A stretch of 64,000 nt of DNA from Conoideocrella luteorostrata (taxonomy: Eukaryota > Ascomycota > Sordariomycetes > Hypocreales > Clavicipitaceae): NCBI GenBank assembly GCA_032433595.1, contig JASWJB010000058.1, positions 105,207-169,206 on the forward strand, in the 5' to 3' direction. Each line of letters starts with the position of its first letter. Position 1 is the first letter of the stretch. The notes beneath the pieces are model-generated. The model was given only the letters and a program-made list of their open reading frames with translations, was not told where the DNA came from and ran no database searches. Positions 35,127 through 47,735 of the stretch are shown piece by piece. The translations under genes and the position numbers were made by a program.

Positions 35127-35940
35127 TTATAGAGAATAAAGAGCGAGAATCATGCTAAGAACGGAGAAATAGCCAACGCGAGTGCAAGAGGCGGCAGCAG
35201 TGGGGCTGAGAACGACTGCTGTAGTGGTGGCGGCGGTTGGAGCGATCGTAGTCGGGACCGTAATCAACTGGTCAGTATTGCTTTTAAATGAAGTGACTGA
35301 CGTGGTATTTTTAGCGATTGTAACGTTGTTGTGGTGCCTAGCCTTGGTATCGGTGGTGATGCCGGTAACGCAAGCTGCTGTCGTAAGAATGGATGTATTG
35401 GTAATCGACAGATCGACAGTTTTGGAACCATGAGACTTGGCCAAGGACGCCGCACGACTAGCAGCGAATCTTTCGCCCATGTTTTTGATCTGGAAAGGAC
35501 TTGAGTACTGCATTATTTCAGGATTGTTTTCAAGCCTGAATGCCAGGCCATAAACCCTCTTATCACCGAGGTTATCCTTTACAGGCCAGGTGAAAGTTTT
35601 AGCGCTGTTATCAACACCAGCTAAACTTGTCTTAGTACATATTGTATTCAGATGAAATGGAAACTTCGAAGCCCGTGCTGCGTCAAGCAAGCTCTCTCTT
35701 TAGATTTGACTTACAGGCAATACTGGCTACGTGGTGTAGATTGGACTGAGTTTCGCCTCCAATCAGCTCGATGGAGATGGCCTTTTTGGCGTACTTAGCC
35801 GGAGCATCCCAAGTGATGGTGAAAGCAGACCCGGCGGCAACTATTTCGTCCTTTTTGGGGGTGTGAATGGAGTCAAAGTCTGGAGTCTGCGCCAAGGTAG
35901 ACGTGGCAGAGGCCAGGACCACGGCAGTGCAGAAACGCAT
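35127..35940 (-). CDS. Kre9/Knh1-type Ser/Thr-rich GPI-anchored protein, two exons
   Basis: Exons 35940..35715 and 35620..35127, with a 94-bp intron (phase 1), give 239 aa. A signal peptide (MRFCTAVVLASATSTLAQ) is followed by the Kre9/KNH-like fold: FDSIHTPKKDEIVAAGSAFT, ITWDAPAKYA, then across the splice the TFTWPV and YGLAFRLENNPE strands and the SSPFQI ending. A Thr/Ser/Ala-rich stalk of about 90 residues follows. The C-terminus is hydrophobic (GYFSVLSMILALYSL) after a small-residue stretch, a typical GPI-attachment signal. Members of this family are wall or surface proteins in many ascomycetes, and the yeast prototypes help beta-1,6-glucan assembly. A specific role is not known. The model is straightforward and all parts match the family layout. 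Confidence 0.88.
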
Positions 35941-38900
35941 TTTTCGAATGTTTCACGGCTTTGTTCGACAATTGATGAAAATTTAGTCTTAACATAAAGG
36001 TGCGTTTCCCGAAAGCCGAAAGAGTGGTCCGCGTAGGATTCAAAGATCAGGTTTCGAAAAGCGCGAGGCGACAACTTATATGCTGGCAAAGTATGGAATT
36101 TGTACGTCGAGGCAAAGGCTGGACATCGAAGAATGTGTCACAAGACAAAATGAGGCTGGAGGATGGGTGGTCGTATGCAATGTGGAACTTAAACGAGGCT
36201 GCGCATGACCTTCGGAATGGGAATGGTTTCAGGCTTAACTACCAACTAACTTATCTCATAGTCCTAACCTCAAAATCAATACATTCCTGTATTGTTTCCC
36301 CTCCTCAGCAATCCGTTTTGAAATTCAGCATATATCAATACCGAGATGTCAGTAATTGAAGGCGCTCTTGAGGATGCCCGCGATCTTGGCCCGCCAAGCC
36401 ATCCGCGTTGATATTTAGTGATGGCAGTTGTGTTTAAATTTCGTTGCACGACTAAGAAATATCAAGAGAATAACATAATAGTCTGAAGTTTCCGCTCCGA
36501 CGCTATAACGAGCCAACAGTGACGTTACAGAACGAAGGGAGAACGACTCGGGTGGGAAGCCTAGCGAGGATCAGATAGCAGCCTGGACTTTTGGATGAGA
36601 ACAGTCCGTCCTGAAGTCGAATGGTGCATTCGTAGATTTGAACCGGAGTAGACTTGGGCTTATTCATGAAGTGCCAAAACTTTGAGTGTCAGAGATTGCA
36701 AGGATATTTCATCAGTTTGGCAGTATGAGGCAAAAATGCTGATGGTCGTCTGGTCGTTGCATTCCATTCATTGCCTGCTGCACAGTTCTACAGTTAGTTA
36801 TTGGCACTTACGTAAGAAGTCTCATACCAACGTCTGTAATACAAGAACCAGTCTCCTTAGAACCACGCACAAATAAGTGACCATGCGTCCCATTGAGAAC
36901 ACGTTCACTAGCTCCCTTGATGATATGCTTAGGGAAGACGACCCATATTTGTCAACTGGTATTGTAATACTAGATGATTAGTTCTCCCATTCATGGAGCA
37001 TCTGAATTAACGATGGACCGCACCGATGAGGAGCACGAATACGCGGACCATTTAAAACACGAACGCCAAAAGGTATTAGACGTGATACAACCTTCCATAG
37101 TGAAGAGCTAGGTTAGTAATCTTGTCATATCAAGTAATTTTGAAATCGTCTCGATCGTAGCGAGGAATATTCTTTAAATCTAGTCGAGTCCTGGCTGTGT
37201 CGGAAGCAACAGTATAGAAGTGAATTGGAAGGGAAAATATCAAGCATGTAAATTGATGAATATTGACGATGATGATTGGTGATCTTGTTCCCTCTTTCAA
37301 TTCCCGTCCAAACGCTTCCTTTTATGCCTACTTCCCTTCCTGACTCTGATATCTCGTATTTCTCGCCTTAACAAGGTCCTAACCAAATTCCTCCGGTTTC
37401 CACTCAACTTTAAATAACCTCTCTTATCCGACAGAATGCATAACCTCATCAAAATTATTCATAAGCGTATATCCTCCTATTTAGTCTACGACGACAAATG
37501 AGCTTCATTTCAATACTGTTATATTTTCTGTTTAGACGTTAAGGATACGAAACATGTGCCTACAAGGTAAGGATGGTTGTTGGATTCTACAAGTCCTTAC
37601 CATGACAGTGGGCGCGGTAACATTGGAGAATACGTTAACCAATTCTACCAATTCTGTGACACCTAATAATTATTTCTGATGATGATCTTTTCTACCAGTC
37701 TTCACTCCTTGTTACAAAGCAACCCTATTCTTTCTTCCTATGTTCTAAACTGCCCGCTGGAAGCTTCCGAAATCTGCTCTGCAAGCCAGGATAATACATC
37801 TACTAGAACTAACTATGTATGTAGCAACATTAGTGCCTCTTAAGATGTGACAGAGGTTTATTGTCAGTCAAAGTCAAAGTATGTAAAGTTATTTCGTCAG
37901 CGAGTTAGTCTCCACTATGATAGATGTCTGAGAGGCTTTTGGGGTAACAAAGGGTACAAAGCAGCTCCTACAGTCCCAACGGTTCATGAGCATTAGGGTG
38001 CAAAATGGGGTACCCACGGGTTCTAATATGTATGTAAATAAAACGGGTACCCAAAGTTTCCGTATGTGTTTTTGGACTCATGGGTAACCGAATATACATC
38101 CCAATGTGCATTACCGATGGTCACTGTACTTCATCCATGTTGGCAAGTGTGCTGGCACGGAAGTGAAACAGTACGCTTGTCAAAGAGACTGGTAGTGTTA
38201 GCCAATCTGACAAAGGCAGATTCGCCGAACATATGGGACAAGCAGACGTGCGGTGGTTACTTTTGGTTGATGCGAGGTATGGTATAATTACAGGAACGTA
38301 AGGTTCGGAGTAAAATTTCGACCTCAGAGCTGCTCTCAACCCTAATACCAGTGCAGTGTGCCTGCATTTTGGCGAGTGGCGTTTTAGTTGGATGAGAATG
38401 TAAGCTGTTTGACCGCCGCTGGAACAATAACGCTAACAAGTTACCGGCCCGGCCAACCGGTCCAGCAAGCCTGTTGTCACAAATTATGCTGAAACAACTT
38501 TATTGAAATGCCAACGCCTTAAACATCCCCTGCGCAATCAGAAGCGGTTCAAACGATGTCTCGGCCAAAATCTGCTAACAAGAGCGGTCAATGATGATTT
38601 GTTAAACTTATGCCTATGCTGCCTTTCGAAATTGATGTGGCCGAGGATATTTTGGCGCGGGATGTAAACCACCTATATACAATTTGACATACTTTATTTC
38701 TAATCCAGCGCTTTCTTTTCCCGATTGTTACGCTGGTATGTTGCTGATTTTCTGTTCCTCCACGAAGCCACTGACGTTTACGTGATTCGTCTCAGCGGCC
38801 ATAGCATATGTAAATCATCTGTATTCGGAATCAACAGAATATCGCGTTCGGAAAGCCCTACGCAAGTACACATACTGCTTTGGGCCATTTAAGGGGCAGA

Positions 38901-39873
38901 TGAGGAGTTTTAATGATTTGTTGCGACTTACGAACTGGATACGTAAGCTATGTGCGCATATATGGTAGATGTTCATTAAATATAATGTCGTCTTAAGTTT
39001 ATCGGCCCACCAATAAGTAAGACGCGAGAGGGTTAACTGTTGCTCTCGAAGAAGGATTCTCACCTAGAAGAATTATCATTGCGGATCGCGCCGGTTAGGA
39101 GGCGCAACCTACACTCTGAGAGAACTGCTTCTTCATGTTGCTCAGACAATGCCAATGGTGCATTCTCGGTTCTGATGATCGTCAGTGCCGCGATTGGTAG
39201 TGTCCGGCAACACACATAACATACTGCTTTGGGAATGTTTTCGCACCGTTGAAGAAATACTACCCGTACTAGGGAAATATCTGCCACTTGATAGGAAATG
39301 ATTTCGTTACCTTCGCTGCTGAAAAATATATGCGGACAAGACCAAGACTACTACTCGCTAAAGCATTTTATTTCAAAATATCTTTCGGTGTGCCGTCATA
39401 TGATCGTTTTCGGTTAGTGAACAACAAAGCAGAATTGACAAAACTTCTGTAGCGAGTCCGTAAGAACCATCCACAACGCTAAAAGATCCGATGCAGTGTA
39501 TGTCAGGATACAAAGAACAATGGAATCATCAATAACACGAAAAATTCACTCAAGTAGATAGCCTGTGCACTGTAGCTTTGCAGATGAAAAGCCATAGTGC
39601 TAACAATGGAATGGCGTTACAGCGGCAACACATTCCTTAAGGACCCTGTAGTGGGATGTCTCCAAACACTAAGAGAGCTTGAGAACCTTTTCTATATACC
39701 TAGAGTAACATAACGACAGCAACCCGCATTGTGCTACCGATTAGCATTGTTTTCTGGTTATCCTGACAATTTACAGCATGGCAACATATTCAAACACTCT
39801 CCGGTCAGCGAAACGGAAGGGTTAATTTTAAACCTCCCACCGTCCTGGAAAAGGAAAAAAAATCAACAAGAAA
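35941..39873. other. AT-rich gene desert of about 3.9 kb
   Basis: Only short frames. At 38005-38060 two GGGTACCC palindromes sit 36-45 nt apart in a partly inverted arrangement. No tRNA, no family motif and no splice-consistent gene found. Confidence 0.5.
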
Positions 39874-40707
39874 ATGCAATATTTGCTGCTTCAACAGAGA
39901 GATATCTGCTGGAGCGAGTTGAGCCTCGGGGTGGTAATAGCCATTGTCCTCTGTGGCAGCATCGTAGTGTTCACAGTCGTTGGCTTGTTTATGTCGTGGC
40001 GGATGAAAGTTCGTCAAAAGCGAGCTCCTGCGAGAATGTACACAACAACAGACAAAATCTTTCCGACTCGTCTTACAAAACGACCTTTTCTCGAGAGCGA
40101 ATTTGCCATGGGCGCACTTTCGAGTCGCTTCCACTCTTGTTCTTCACTTGAAACACCGTTGATCTCTCCGCTACCTCCTCTTCCATCATATGACAGCGTC
40201 GACCGTTATCATGACGGTAGCAAGCGGCGTGCGCGGGGAAGGAGTTGGGTTGCCGGTGATGACTTCCGCGGGCAGTCCGTCATCAACAGGTTTACCAGAG
40301 AGAGCCGTTTCGGCACTGAGAGCGGCATTCAACAAGCGCCTACAATACCAAGCCTTCCCAATGTTGATGTAAATGAGGACACAGAGGGCAAGCGATGGCA
40401 GAATAGTCGATATGCACAGCCATGCGAATACTGCACGAAGCAGCAACATCCGGAAGAGTATGCTGGAAAGCCTTATGAGTCCAAGTTTCAACAGCCACAT
40501 TACCGGAGACAGGACAAACCTAAGATGCGTCATCTCAATCAAGAAGAGCGGGATATTCAACACCATACGCCAAGCGGTAGAACAGCCGAAGGGGAGGCTC
40601 TGCCATGGGGACGAGGGTGGCGGGTGCCCGATCCCTACCGCGCGATGCCACGCAGTGGATCATTTAAGCCCCTACCCATTTCTGCCACAGGGTTAGGGTT
40701 GCAATAG
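39874..40707 (+). CDS. Single-pass membrane protein, short-tailed paralogue of the 2.0 kb gene
   Basis: This is a 277-aa uninterrupted frame from ATG 39874. A membrane helix near residues 15-40 (LSLGVVIAIVLCGSIVVF then TVVGLFM) is followed by a basic flank (SWRMKVRQKR). The juxtamembrane part (TRLTKRPFL, ALSSRFHS, LPPLPSYDS, WVAGDDF) aligns with residues 15-130 of the 597-aa protein at 2013. Beyond that the sequence is charged, Gln/Arg-rich and about 320 residues shorter, ending in a few hydrophobic residues (PISATGLGLQ). The region is likely intrinsically disordered. Function is unknown. Conservation of only the membrane-proximal part suggests that it anchors or dimerises, while the tails are free to diverge. 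Confidence 0.75.
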   Translation: MQYLLLQQRDICWSELSLGVVIAIVLCGSIVVFTVVGLFMSWRMKVRQKRAPARMYTTTDKIFPTRLTKRPFLESEFAMGALSSRFHSCSSLETPLISPLPPLPSYDSVDRYHDGSKRRARGRSWVAGDDFRGQSVINRFTRESRFGTESGIQQAPTIPSLPNVDVNEDTEGKRWQNSRYAQPCEYCTKQQHPEEYAGKPYESKFQQPHYRRQDKPKMRHLNQEERDIQHHTPSGRTAEGEALPWGRGWRVPDPYRAMPRSGSFKPLPISATGLGLQ

Positions 40708-41011
40708 AATCATTGGAGGTTATATATGGATGGCTTAATATATATAAAAGTTAAATTGACTGCCTATTCTCTCGGCTTGGATTATATAACGCTCCATTAG
40801 ATCAGTGTATCAATAGCCTGCTTGGATCGCCCTATTCACAACGTAATTGACATATTCGACGACCCATCGACCCGCCGTACACAACAAGTCAATCTGATAA
40901 AGCGACGACTACTACTTTGAAGCTTAAATGCCAGTAATTAATTGTAATATTAAATAGGCTACCAAGAAGTTCCAATGAAGGGTCTAATTTTCATGCACGG
41001 ATGCAATTCGC
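40708..41011. other. Short intergenic region between convergent genes
   Basis: About 300 bp, AT-rich, 3' regions of the membrane-protein gene and the cyclin gene. Nothing else seen. Confidence 0.6.
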
Positions 41012-42207
41012 CTAATAACAATCCCTAATGACGGCTTTCCCCCAATCCTTTCCACATGTTCCCCATTGCAATCGGTCAGGTAAGGCAGGAGTAAACCTTT
41101 TCCGAAGAATGCATCTTGGAGGTTTGGTAGGGGGCGTCAAGTATCCCTTGAGACCCACAACGGCCTGATGATATCCTTTCTGTGGAGCGCTGTACATGTC
41201 AACTTGCTGTGAAGATCTCCTGGGCGGTTGCAGAAGCAGTTTGGCACTGCAAGTAGCCATAGAAGCCTGCTCAGCCACGAAACCTGCAAGTTTCTCTGAT
41301 ACTCTGGACATATGAGGTACTAGATACTTGCGGACTAGAACCTGAGAAGGATGATGGAGGTGCTCGGAAAGGGCATGTAGAGTCAGGGTTTCTGCACGAC
41401 CCCACTCTCTATCTTCAACTTCTGGGCGGCCAAGAATTGCTCGGGCTAGTGCCAGTGATGAGCGAGCCATCGTTGATGGCTTCGTTGACACAAAATCTCT
41501 GTGGTACAAGGCAATCTCATTGAGGTAAGCAGCCATCCGCTCCACCTCTTGATCATCGCGTCTTGCCATGACCATTGACTGAGAGAATGAGATGACGGTT
41601 GGGTGGCCAATGCTCCACTCAAGCGTGCTCAAGACATGTATTTCCATTTGAGTGAGCAGGCGAGCGTCATACGAGCTGCAGCACATGTTGTATAGATCAC
41701 GAAATTGCCGAATGTGATTCGTCCTGCCTTCATATTTAGCGGCGATAATGAGGGCGGCGCAACCAACCAATGGATAATGCTGCCTGTACACAAAACGTCT
41801 CGAGCAGTATCGATCCAAAAGATTAACCGTCAGAAACAGAGTCTCCGGGGGGAAGGCAAAGGTTAGATGCGCCTTTACAAGGAAGTCGATAAGCTCTGGC
41901 CGCATGGACCATTGCATTTCGCGCTGCATGTCGATGAGGCATGCATTCGGGAGTGTTACAATCTATGATAGAGTTAGCGGGGAAAGAAAATGAGCTTTAC
42001 TACCAACGGTTAAGAGATACTTGCCTGCATCTGCTTCATATGTTGTAAGATATCCTCCAAGTACTCATCACCCGCTAATCGTGACAGGCTGCCGGCGATG
42101 GTAGCTTGTCTGTTTCGTCGAATGAAGGCTATGCAAGGATCTAAATTTGTGAGAGAAGACACATCTGTGTCGACGGAAGATGTCTTGGGGTTTCGACGCA
42201 GAACCAT
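41012..42207 (-). CDS. Cln/Pcl-like cyclin, two exons with a GC-AG intron
   Basis: Exons 42207..42025 and 41962..41012 encode 377 aa. The 62-bp intron begins GCAAGT and ends ATAG. Using it joins HMKQMQ to IVTLPNACLIDMQREMQW in frame, and no GT donor gives the right frame. The cyclin N-terminal fold spans about residues 75-200 with classic helices: MRPELIDFLVKAHLTF, PETLFLTVNLLDRYCSRR, YPLVGCAALIIAAKYE and LTQMEIHVLSTLEWSIG. A second cyclin fold follows (YLNEIALYHRDF, then STMARSSLALARAIL) and then a basic tail. It should bind and activate a cyclin-dependent kinase. The arrangement and sequence are closest to fungal G1/S cyclins of the Cln type. Nuclear location is expected but not visible. 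The subclass is less certain than the cyclin assignment. Confidence 0.9.
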
Positions 42208-44781
42208 GACGAGTCGTATCGATAGAATCTTCTACTAAAGGTGAGAACATCGGTGTTAGATGACAATGCCAGAATTGTTCAGCTCCGGGTTGAATAATTT
42301 GCTGTGCTATTGAAGCGCAGTGTATCCATACAAACAACCTTGTGTGAAACAGAAATCTAACAAGTTCAAATAGAGACGTTGTACCCGACGACTAGGTGAG
42401 GTATCAAAGAGGTGGAATGAACGCACAAGAAATCATAAAGCAGGATAAGTGCGGATGATCATGGTAAACAAACAATAGAAAGAGCGACTACAGTTGGCAA
42501 CACACACATGTCGGTCAGCGGCCCTCGATAGTCCGACATGCTGTGAGCGGCACGAGGAATGTGGCGGGCACCACTGGATGGGCCACCTTAAGGCGAGCAC
42601 ACTCGCCTAAAAGTGAATCTCACAAAGCTACCGCCTCTTGATAACATGCCATGCAGAGTAGAGCCAACCTCAATACACGGAATATCAAACTATCGCTCGT
42701 GCTGGAGACGTATCGTATACGCATGCCTGATATGAGCGATTTTCCCATCCCACCAGCTTGACAAAGGAGTGTAGCATCGAGCAGCGGCTACGGACATGGA
42801 ATGATGGAGGCTAATGGAGGCCAATGTCAGAACCAACCCTACACAAACATACCTATAGTGATCCGATCGATATTGGCTTTTTAATGGAGAAATCAATTAA
42901 CAGACATGTGTCAGTTCACCAGTTAGCAATTGATATCGGTATTCGAACTGACGCGAGGCTATCCTATAACTCGAAAAATATCGCTTTTCATCCACTGCAA
43001 ATATGGCAGAGATTGGGACAGAGTGAGATGCAGTAACTTCCAGGAAAGATACTTATTGCTGATGTCTACGATGGCACCGAAGGCACGGTTGAGGTGCTCA
43101 ACGACACCGGTAAATAAAAAAACAACACGGAGCGAGAGAGAGCAGCAGCCATGAACCATTTCTTCCTCGGTAGAAAAAATATTTGGCTTGAGGAAGCAAG
43201 AGCACATAAAAAAAGCATAACACGGAAGCAACCACGGAAGTGTCGACAAAGGTTTATCTGCTTGGTTAAAGACTGGTGATTACTGGACGCTTTATTTGTT
43301 TCTGACCTTAACCCTGACTCCGATACCGAGAAGTTTAAAAAACAACTGTGAAGATCATGGCAAACCTTGACGTAGGTGTGTGTATCCATAACGCTGAAAT
43401 AGGTGACCCGTTGTCTTGGGTTGTTGCGTATGATCGCGATTATCGAATACTGTTAATTTGTGTCGCTGAAATGAACTGTTCAGATCCAACGTGCTTTACT
43501 GGAGCTCCATTATTAGTTTGATGAGTTTAATATATTAATTCCAAAACCGATTGTGATGAAAGTTGTTGAGTGTGTTGCCCTCGCAACGCTACATCTAAGC
43601 CTGTGGAATACCCGCCCACATTTGCCGCGGTTCTTCTCTCGCCTCTTAGCTTGTACCACTAATTGGCGTTGGAGATAACCCGCCTGGAAAGGAACAAGTG
43701 CAGTGAAGTACCATCTTCAAGGGCAGACGCTCGTGCTTCATGCTCGTCTGTCCTTTGCCAGATCTTTCTCGCTGTTGCAGGCGTCTATTACGTCAAGATC
43801 TGGTCACATTTATTCACAATTTGTGTTCGGTCGTATAGATCCACATTAAACACTACTAACTTATTCTTGGTATGTGATCTAAATACATAACAGCTGCAAC
43901 TAGTTCAATATCTCTACAAGGAGTGTTAGTAATAGCTCATCCCGCTAGCCTCTTTCCACCGGGATATGAGACAGTGTCGAACAATACTTTGTTGACCGCA
44001 CCCGGCCCGTGGGTCATGTAACCCGGGCCACTATAGTACTGTTTTCCAATTGTGGCTTATTAAACTGCATGCATTCAATTTAGCTTGATTGTGATTTTCT
44101 TCTACATCCGGGTCCAAATTGACGGTAAGCGAGGATTCTAGAACAATTGGCAACTCAAATCGTTCCTAGGACGTTAGTCAATACGAAAATCCCTCGCAGA
44201 GTGTCGTTTTCAGCGCCTAGTCAATATACAATGTTTCCGTTTCGGGGACCATTCTGATTTGCCTTTCCCAACCTAGATGCCTTGGTGCAAAGCTTGCCGT
44301 CAAGCTTGTTCCATGCCGTTCTCGTAACGACCAAGAATGAGATACCTCCAGTCCCTCTATGTAAGCCTGAGAGCTAGAAGCTGTAAGCCTCCAAGGGAGA
44401 TACGGAATCGTTACATGGTGGACAGGATTGAACAGGTCGATGCTTTGATTGGCCGCGTGGAGATATCGCCGCCAAATCAACCCTGGCGGAAAGGTTAGAG
44501 CGGTTATTTCGAGCTCCCGCATTTGGTTATCAACGAGCACGGCGAGCCGTGATCCGCAAGTGCATCGTCGATTCACTCATAATATGTCGATAAGTAGTAT
44601 TGACAACATAGGTTCCCCATTGTTGGAGGATAGGATACATATCAGTGCTATCCCATAGGATGGTTTTCGGTTCTTCCAGTCTTTCGCATCTTAACAAGTC
44701 CCTTCTTGGTGCATTGTTTCTTATTTCGCCCGCAATTTACAACCTGGTATAACGAGAAATAAACATCAAGTCTAACTCAAG
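42208..44781. other. Intergenic, mostly AT-rich
   Basis: About 2.6 kb between divergent genes. A GC-rich hairpin lies at 44004-44029. A 119-codon minus-strand frame (44217-44576) has no ATG at its start and no recognisable domain. No supported gene. Confidence 0.5.
44004..44029. repeat. GC-rich hairpin
   Basis: GGCCCGTGGGT and ACCCGGGCC form a stem with one bulged base around CATGTA. It stands out in an AT-rich surrounding. It may be a relic of a transposon end; no partner copy is seen in the window. Confidence 0.5.
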
Positions 44782-46074
44782 ATGTTTTCTTTCATACAGT
44801 GCTTCGTTTACGCAACGGTTTTACTGATTTCACCCGACCCCGTTCTGGCTGGCTTCAGTGGAGACTCGCAACAGAATATTGCCATTTACTGGGGTATGTG
44901 CTTGACTGAGATTAGGTTCGTTTTGAATAGTAAGAACTCATGGAACCGGCTAGGACAAAATTCCTTTGGGCAAGGAAGCGGCCCAAACGTACAACAAAAT
45001 TTGGCACATTACTGCGAAAGTCAGTCGTTCAACCTCCGTCAACTTACACATAAAAAACTAACGGGCGTTCTTTTTAATATATAGACACCGATATTGATGT
45101 GAGTTTCATATTCAAGTACCGTACTAAAATTGTGGTTATTTATTCGACAGCTAAAATAATGTCTATTTAGATTATCCCACTAGCTTTTATGAACGGTATC
45201 TCTCCTATGATCGTCAATTTTGCCAGTGCCGGAGACAAATGTGACAAGTTTTCCGATAATCCGCTCCTTCTCAGGTGTCCAGACATAGAGTAAGTCTCCT
45301 TCTCTGTTTGCTTATATTAGAGGAACATCGCCGTTTCTTTTTCAGTTTTGCCTCAAATTACGATTTTAACGACGCTTTCTGCATTGCAAATATAGGCAAG
45401 ATATCAATACATGTCAAAAAAAGTATGGAAAGACCATTATCTTGTCTCTTGGGGGTGCAACCTACACCCAAGGTGGTTGGTCCAACAGCAGTGATGCCGA
45501 AATAGCTGCTCGATCAGTTTGGGACACGTTCGGGCCTGTACCTTCTGACAGAAACGTCAGTCGACCTTTTGGATCTGCTGTTGTGGACGGCTTTGACTTT
45601 GATTTTGAGTCAGTTACCAATAATCTTCCAGCTTTTGGTGCCGAACTGCGACGTCTGATTGACGGCACTGTTGACAAAAAGTATTATCTCACCGCTGCAC
45701 CTCAGTGTGTGTTCCCTGATGCCGCAGTTGGCCCTACCCTTGATACCGTTGGGTTTGACTTTGTGATGGTACAATTTTACAATAATTGGTGCGGCGTTTC
45801 CAACTTTCAGTTAGACTCGAAGACCGAGAACGCCTTTAATTTTGATGTTTGGGAAAAGTGGGCTAAGGGTAGCAAGAATCCAAAGGTCAAGGTCTTCTTA
45901 GGCATCCCGGCCAACACTGGTGCTGGAAGCGGCTACACGAATGGGGAGAAGCTCAAGGCTGTTATCACGTATTCCAAGAAGTTCGACAGCTTTGGCGGTG
46001 TCATGATGTGGGACATGTCTCAACTTTACGCTAGCAGCAGCTTTCTTAATGAAGTTGTCGGCGATCTTGCCTAG
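44782..46074 (+). CDS. Secreted class III chitinase (GH18), five exons
   Basis: Exons 44782..44893, 44954..45019, 45085..45098, 45171..45289 and 45396..46074 give 329 aa. Exon 3 is only 14 nt and supplies NTDID, which the family has before IIPLAF. A signal peptide (MFSFIQCFVYATVLLISPDPVLA) precedes QNIAIYWGQNSFGQGSG. Key GH18 motifs follow: ILSLGGATYTQGGW, and DGFDFDFE at residues 168-175 with the proton-donor Glu175. Then come YYLTAAPQCVFPD, FVMVQFYNNWCG and GGVMMWDMSQ. Length and motifs fit endochitinases of the class III/hevamine group without a chitin-binding module. It would cleave chitin in the fungus's own wall or in prey or competitors. The fourth intron (106 bp) is longer than its neighbours but the join IE-QDINTCQKKYGKT is exactly what the family shows. 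Confidence 0.94.
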
Positions 46075-47735
46075 TTTATCATATCGTCATTCATTCTTGC
46101 GGGGTCAACGTTTGACCACATAATCAGCTTTTATCTGACAAATCATATCTTCCGCTCGATTCATGAAATGTTCCATAAGTTTGCCAGACTTCCCCAACAT
46201 CACGTCAGGTTGCGCTTCCCCAGATAGGGAACGTCGTCTTCACTCAAATGCGGGATGGACTGAGGTGGCACACAGGCTTGTATTTTGCAGAGGTTGCATG
46301 GCCCAGTAAAGCTCTACAACATTCGTGCCTTTTTTTCCAATTAAAAATTTCATTCAGTCGTCTCCTGCGTTGAAACTCTCAGCCTGACGGTATGTTAAGG
46401 ATGTCATGCGACTCGAAAGGCAACGCCAAGTTTAGACAAAAGAGATTTTATATGCAAACGAATAACAGGCCAGGGTATACACTTCAAGTTAAAATATTCT
46501 GAATATCGGTTTAACACATCAGGCACCAAGTTAATCTGACGAGTAGAGAGCAATGTTGTTCATCTTTGATAAGTAGCACCATGACGAACGCAGCACATAG
46601 TATGTGGGCGGAAACGATCCTCTAAGGTGACAAGTTTGAATTCACGTGCGTTGTGGACTTGACCAATTTGGTCAAATCCAATAGCATAGCTATAAGTAGT
46701 GCGATTGTGCTCTTCAAGAGAGACGAATCATTCATGAAAAAAACAGAAGTTTTCCACCGAAATATACTAAGGCATTGTGCCTTACACGTTCATTTACTAA
46801 ATTTGTTTAATTAAAGTAGGCAGTTGCTCCATAAGAGGCAAGCTACCTGCACAACCATTGATCTCAGCGAAAGAACGGTCGCTACGAATTACGGGAGCCT
46901 TCACGTGAAGCCTTCTACGAATTGTACGGAGCGTTACTGGGAGTGTGTCAGGACCCAGCATACGTGAGTGTTGGGGGTGTGTCTTTTGGGTCCACAAAAT
47001 AGGTAACCACGAGGTCCTGGAACTGGCCGTACGTCGCGATCTCAATTCACTATATGGATTCAGTGGGTCAATGATACGCATCCCTACATCGAATTCCGCC
47101 GTATAGAGCTGGAATACTGAGTCTTAGCTAAGTCCTCCAGACAACACGACCCTAGAGATTTAAATTGCTTTGGTTGACACTTATAAACGGTCATCAGTTT
47201 TACAAGTCGCGCACCAGAGATGAGACTTCGCGACGCCACGGCGTGGCTCGGTCCTAATTTGTAGTCACCGCAGCAGGTTTGTGCTGCAAGCGACTTCCGT
47301 TGTCATATTTTTGTTCCTTCCGAGACAGGCTAGAGTATATTTACTGCAAATATCAAAAACTTTAGAGACTTGACGACCGATACAAAGATCTGAAGAAAGT
47401 TATGTAAGTTATTTAGCGGCGGATTCTATCTGGCTCTTCCCGACCTGAGCTCATTATACCAAAAGATGCAATTGGAATATATTGTACAAATGATTCCGGC
47501 TAGTTCATATCCTTTGATAGTGTTCTCCTTTCAGTGGTAGCGGGAACCATAGCCTTGAGTTGATATCTTGAGTGACCTTTGTACCGTTCTGGACAATAAA
47601 CCCTGCTATTTGCAGTAACCAAGCACTCCGGCAGTTGCACAGATCCCCTAGAAACTATGTCACAAAGGATCCGGTCACCTAATAATTTCGTGGAAATATT
47701 TGAAGGCTTGATAACAATTACTTCTAGTCTAATGA
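46075..47735. other. Intergenic, no supported gene
   Basis: About 1.66 kb between the chitinase 3' end and the 3' end of the zinc-finger gene. There is a 94-codon minus-strand frame at 46797-47081 and an 80-codon frame at 47500-47739 overlapping the zinc-finger end; neither has a domain. The second could be a missed 3' exon of the zinc-finger gene, but the only nearby splice candidates are poor. Confidence 0.45.

Noticed and set aside
36682..36876. A frame with LHSIHCLLH that superficially resembles the HxxHC motif of UstYa proteins
   Set aside because: There is no second HxxHC, membrane helix or other family residue nearby, and the start is not an ATG context of note. Treated as chance.
44217..44576. 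119-codon minus-strand frame upstream of the chitinase
   Set aside because: No ATG at its start, no family resemblance, and no splice sites that extend it convincingly.
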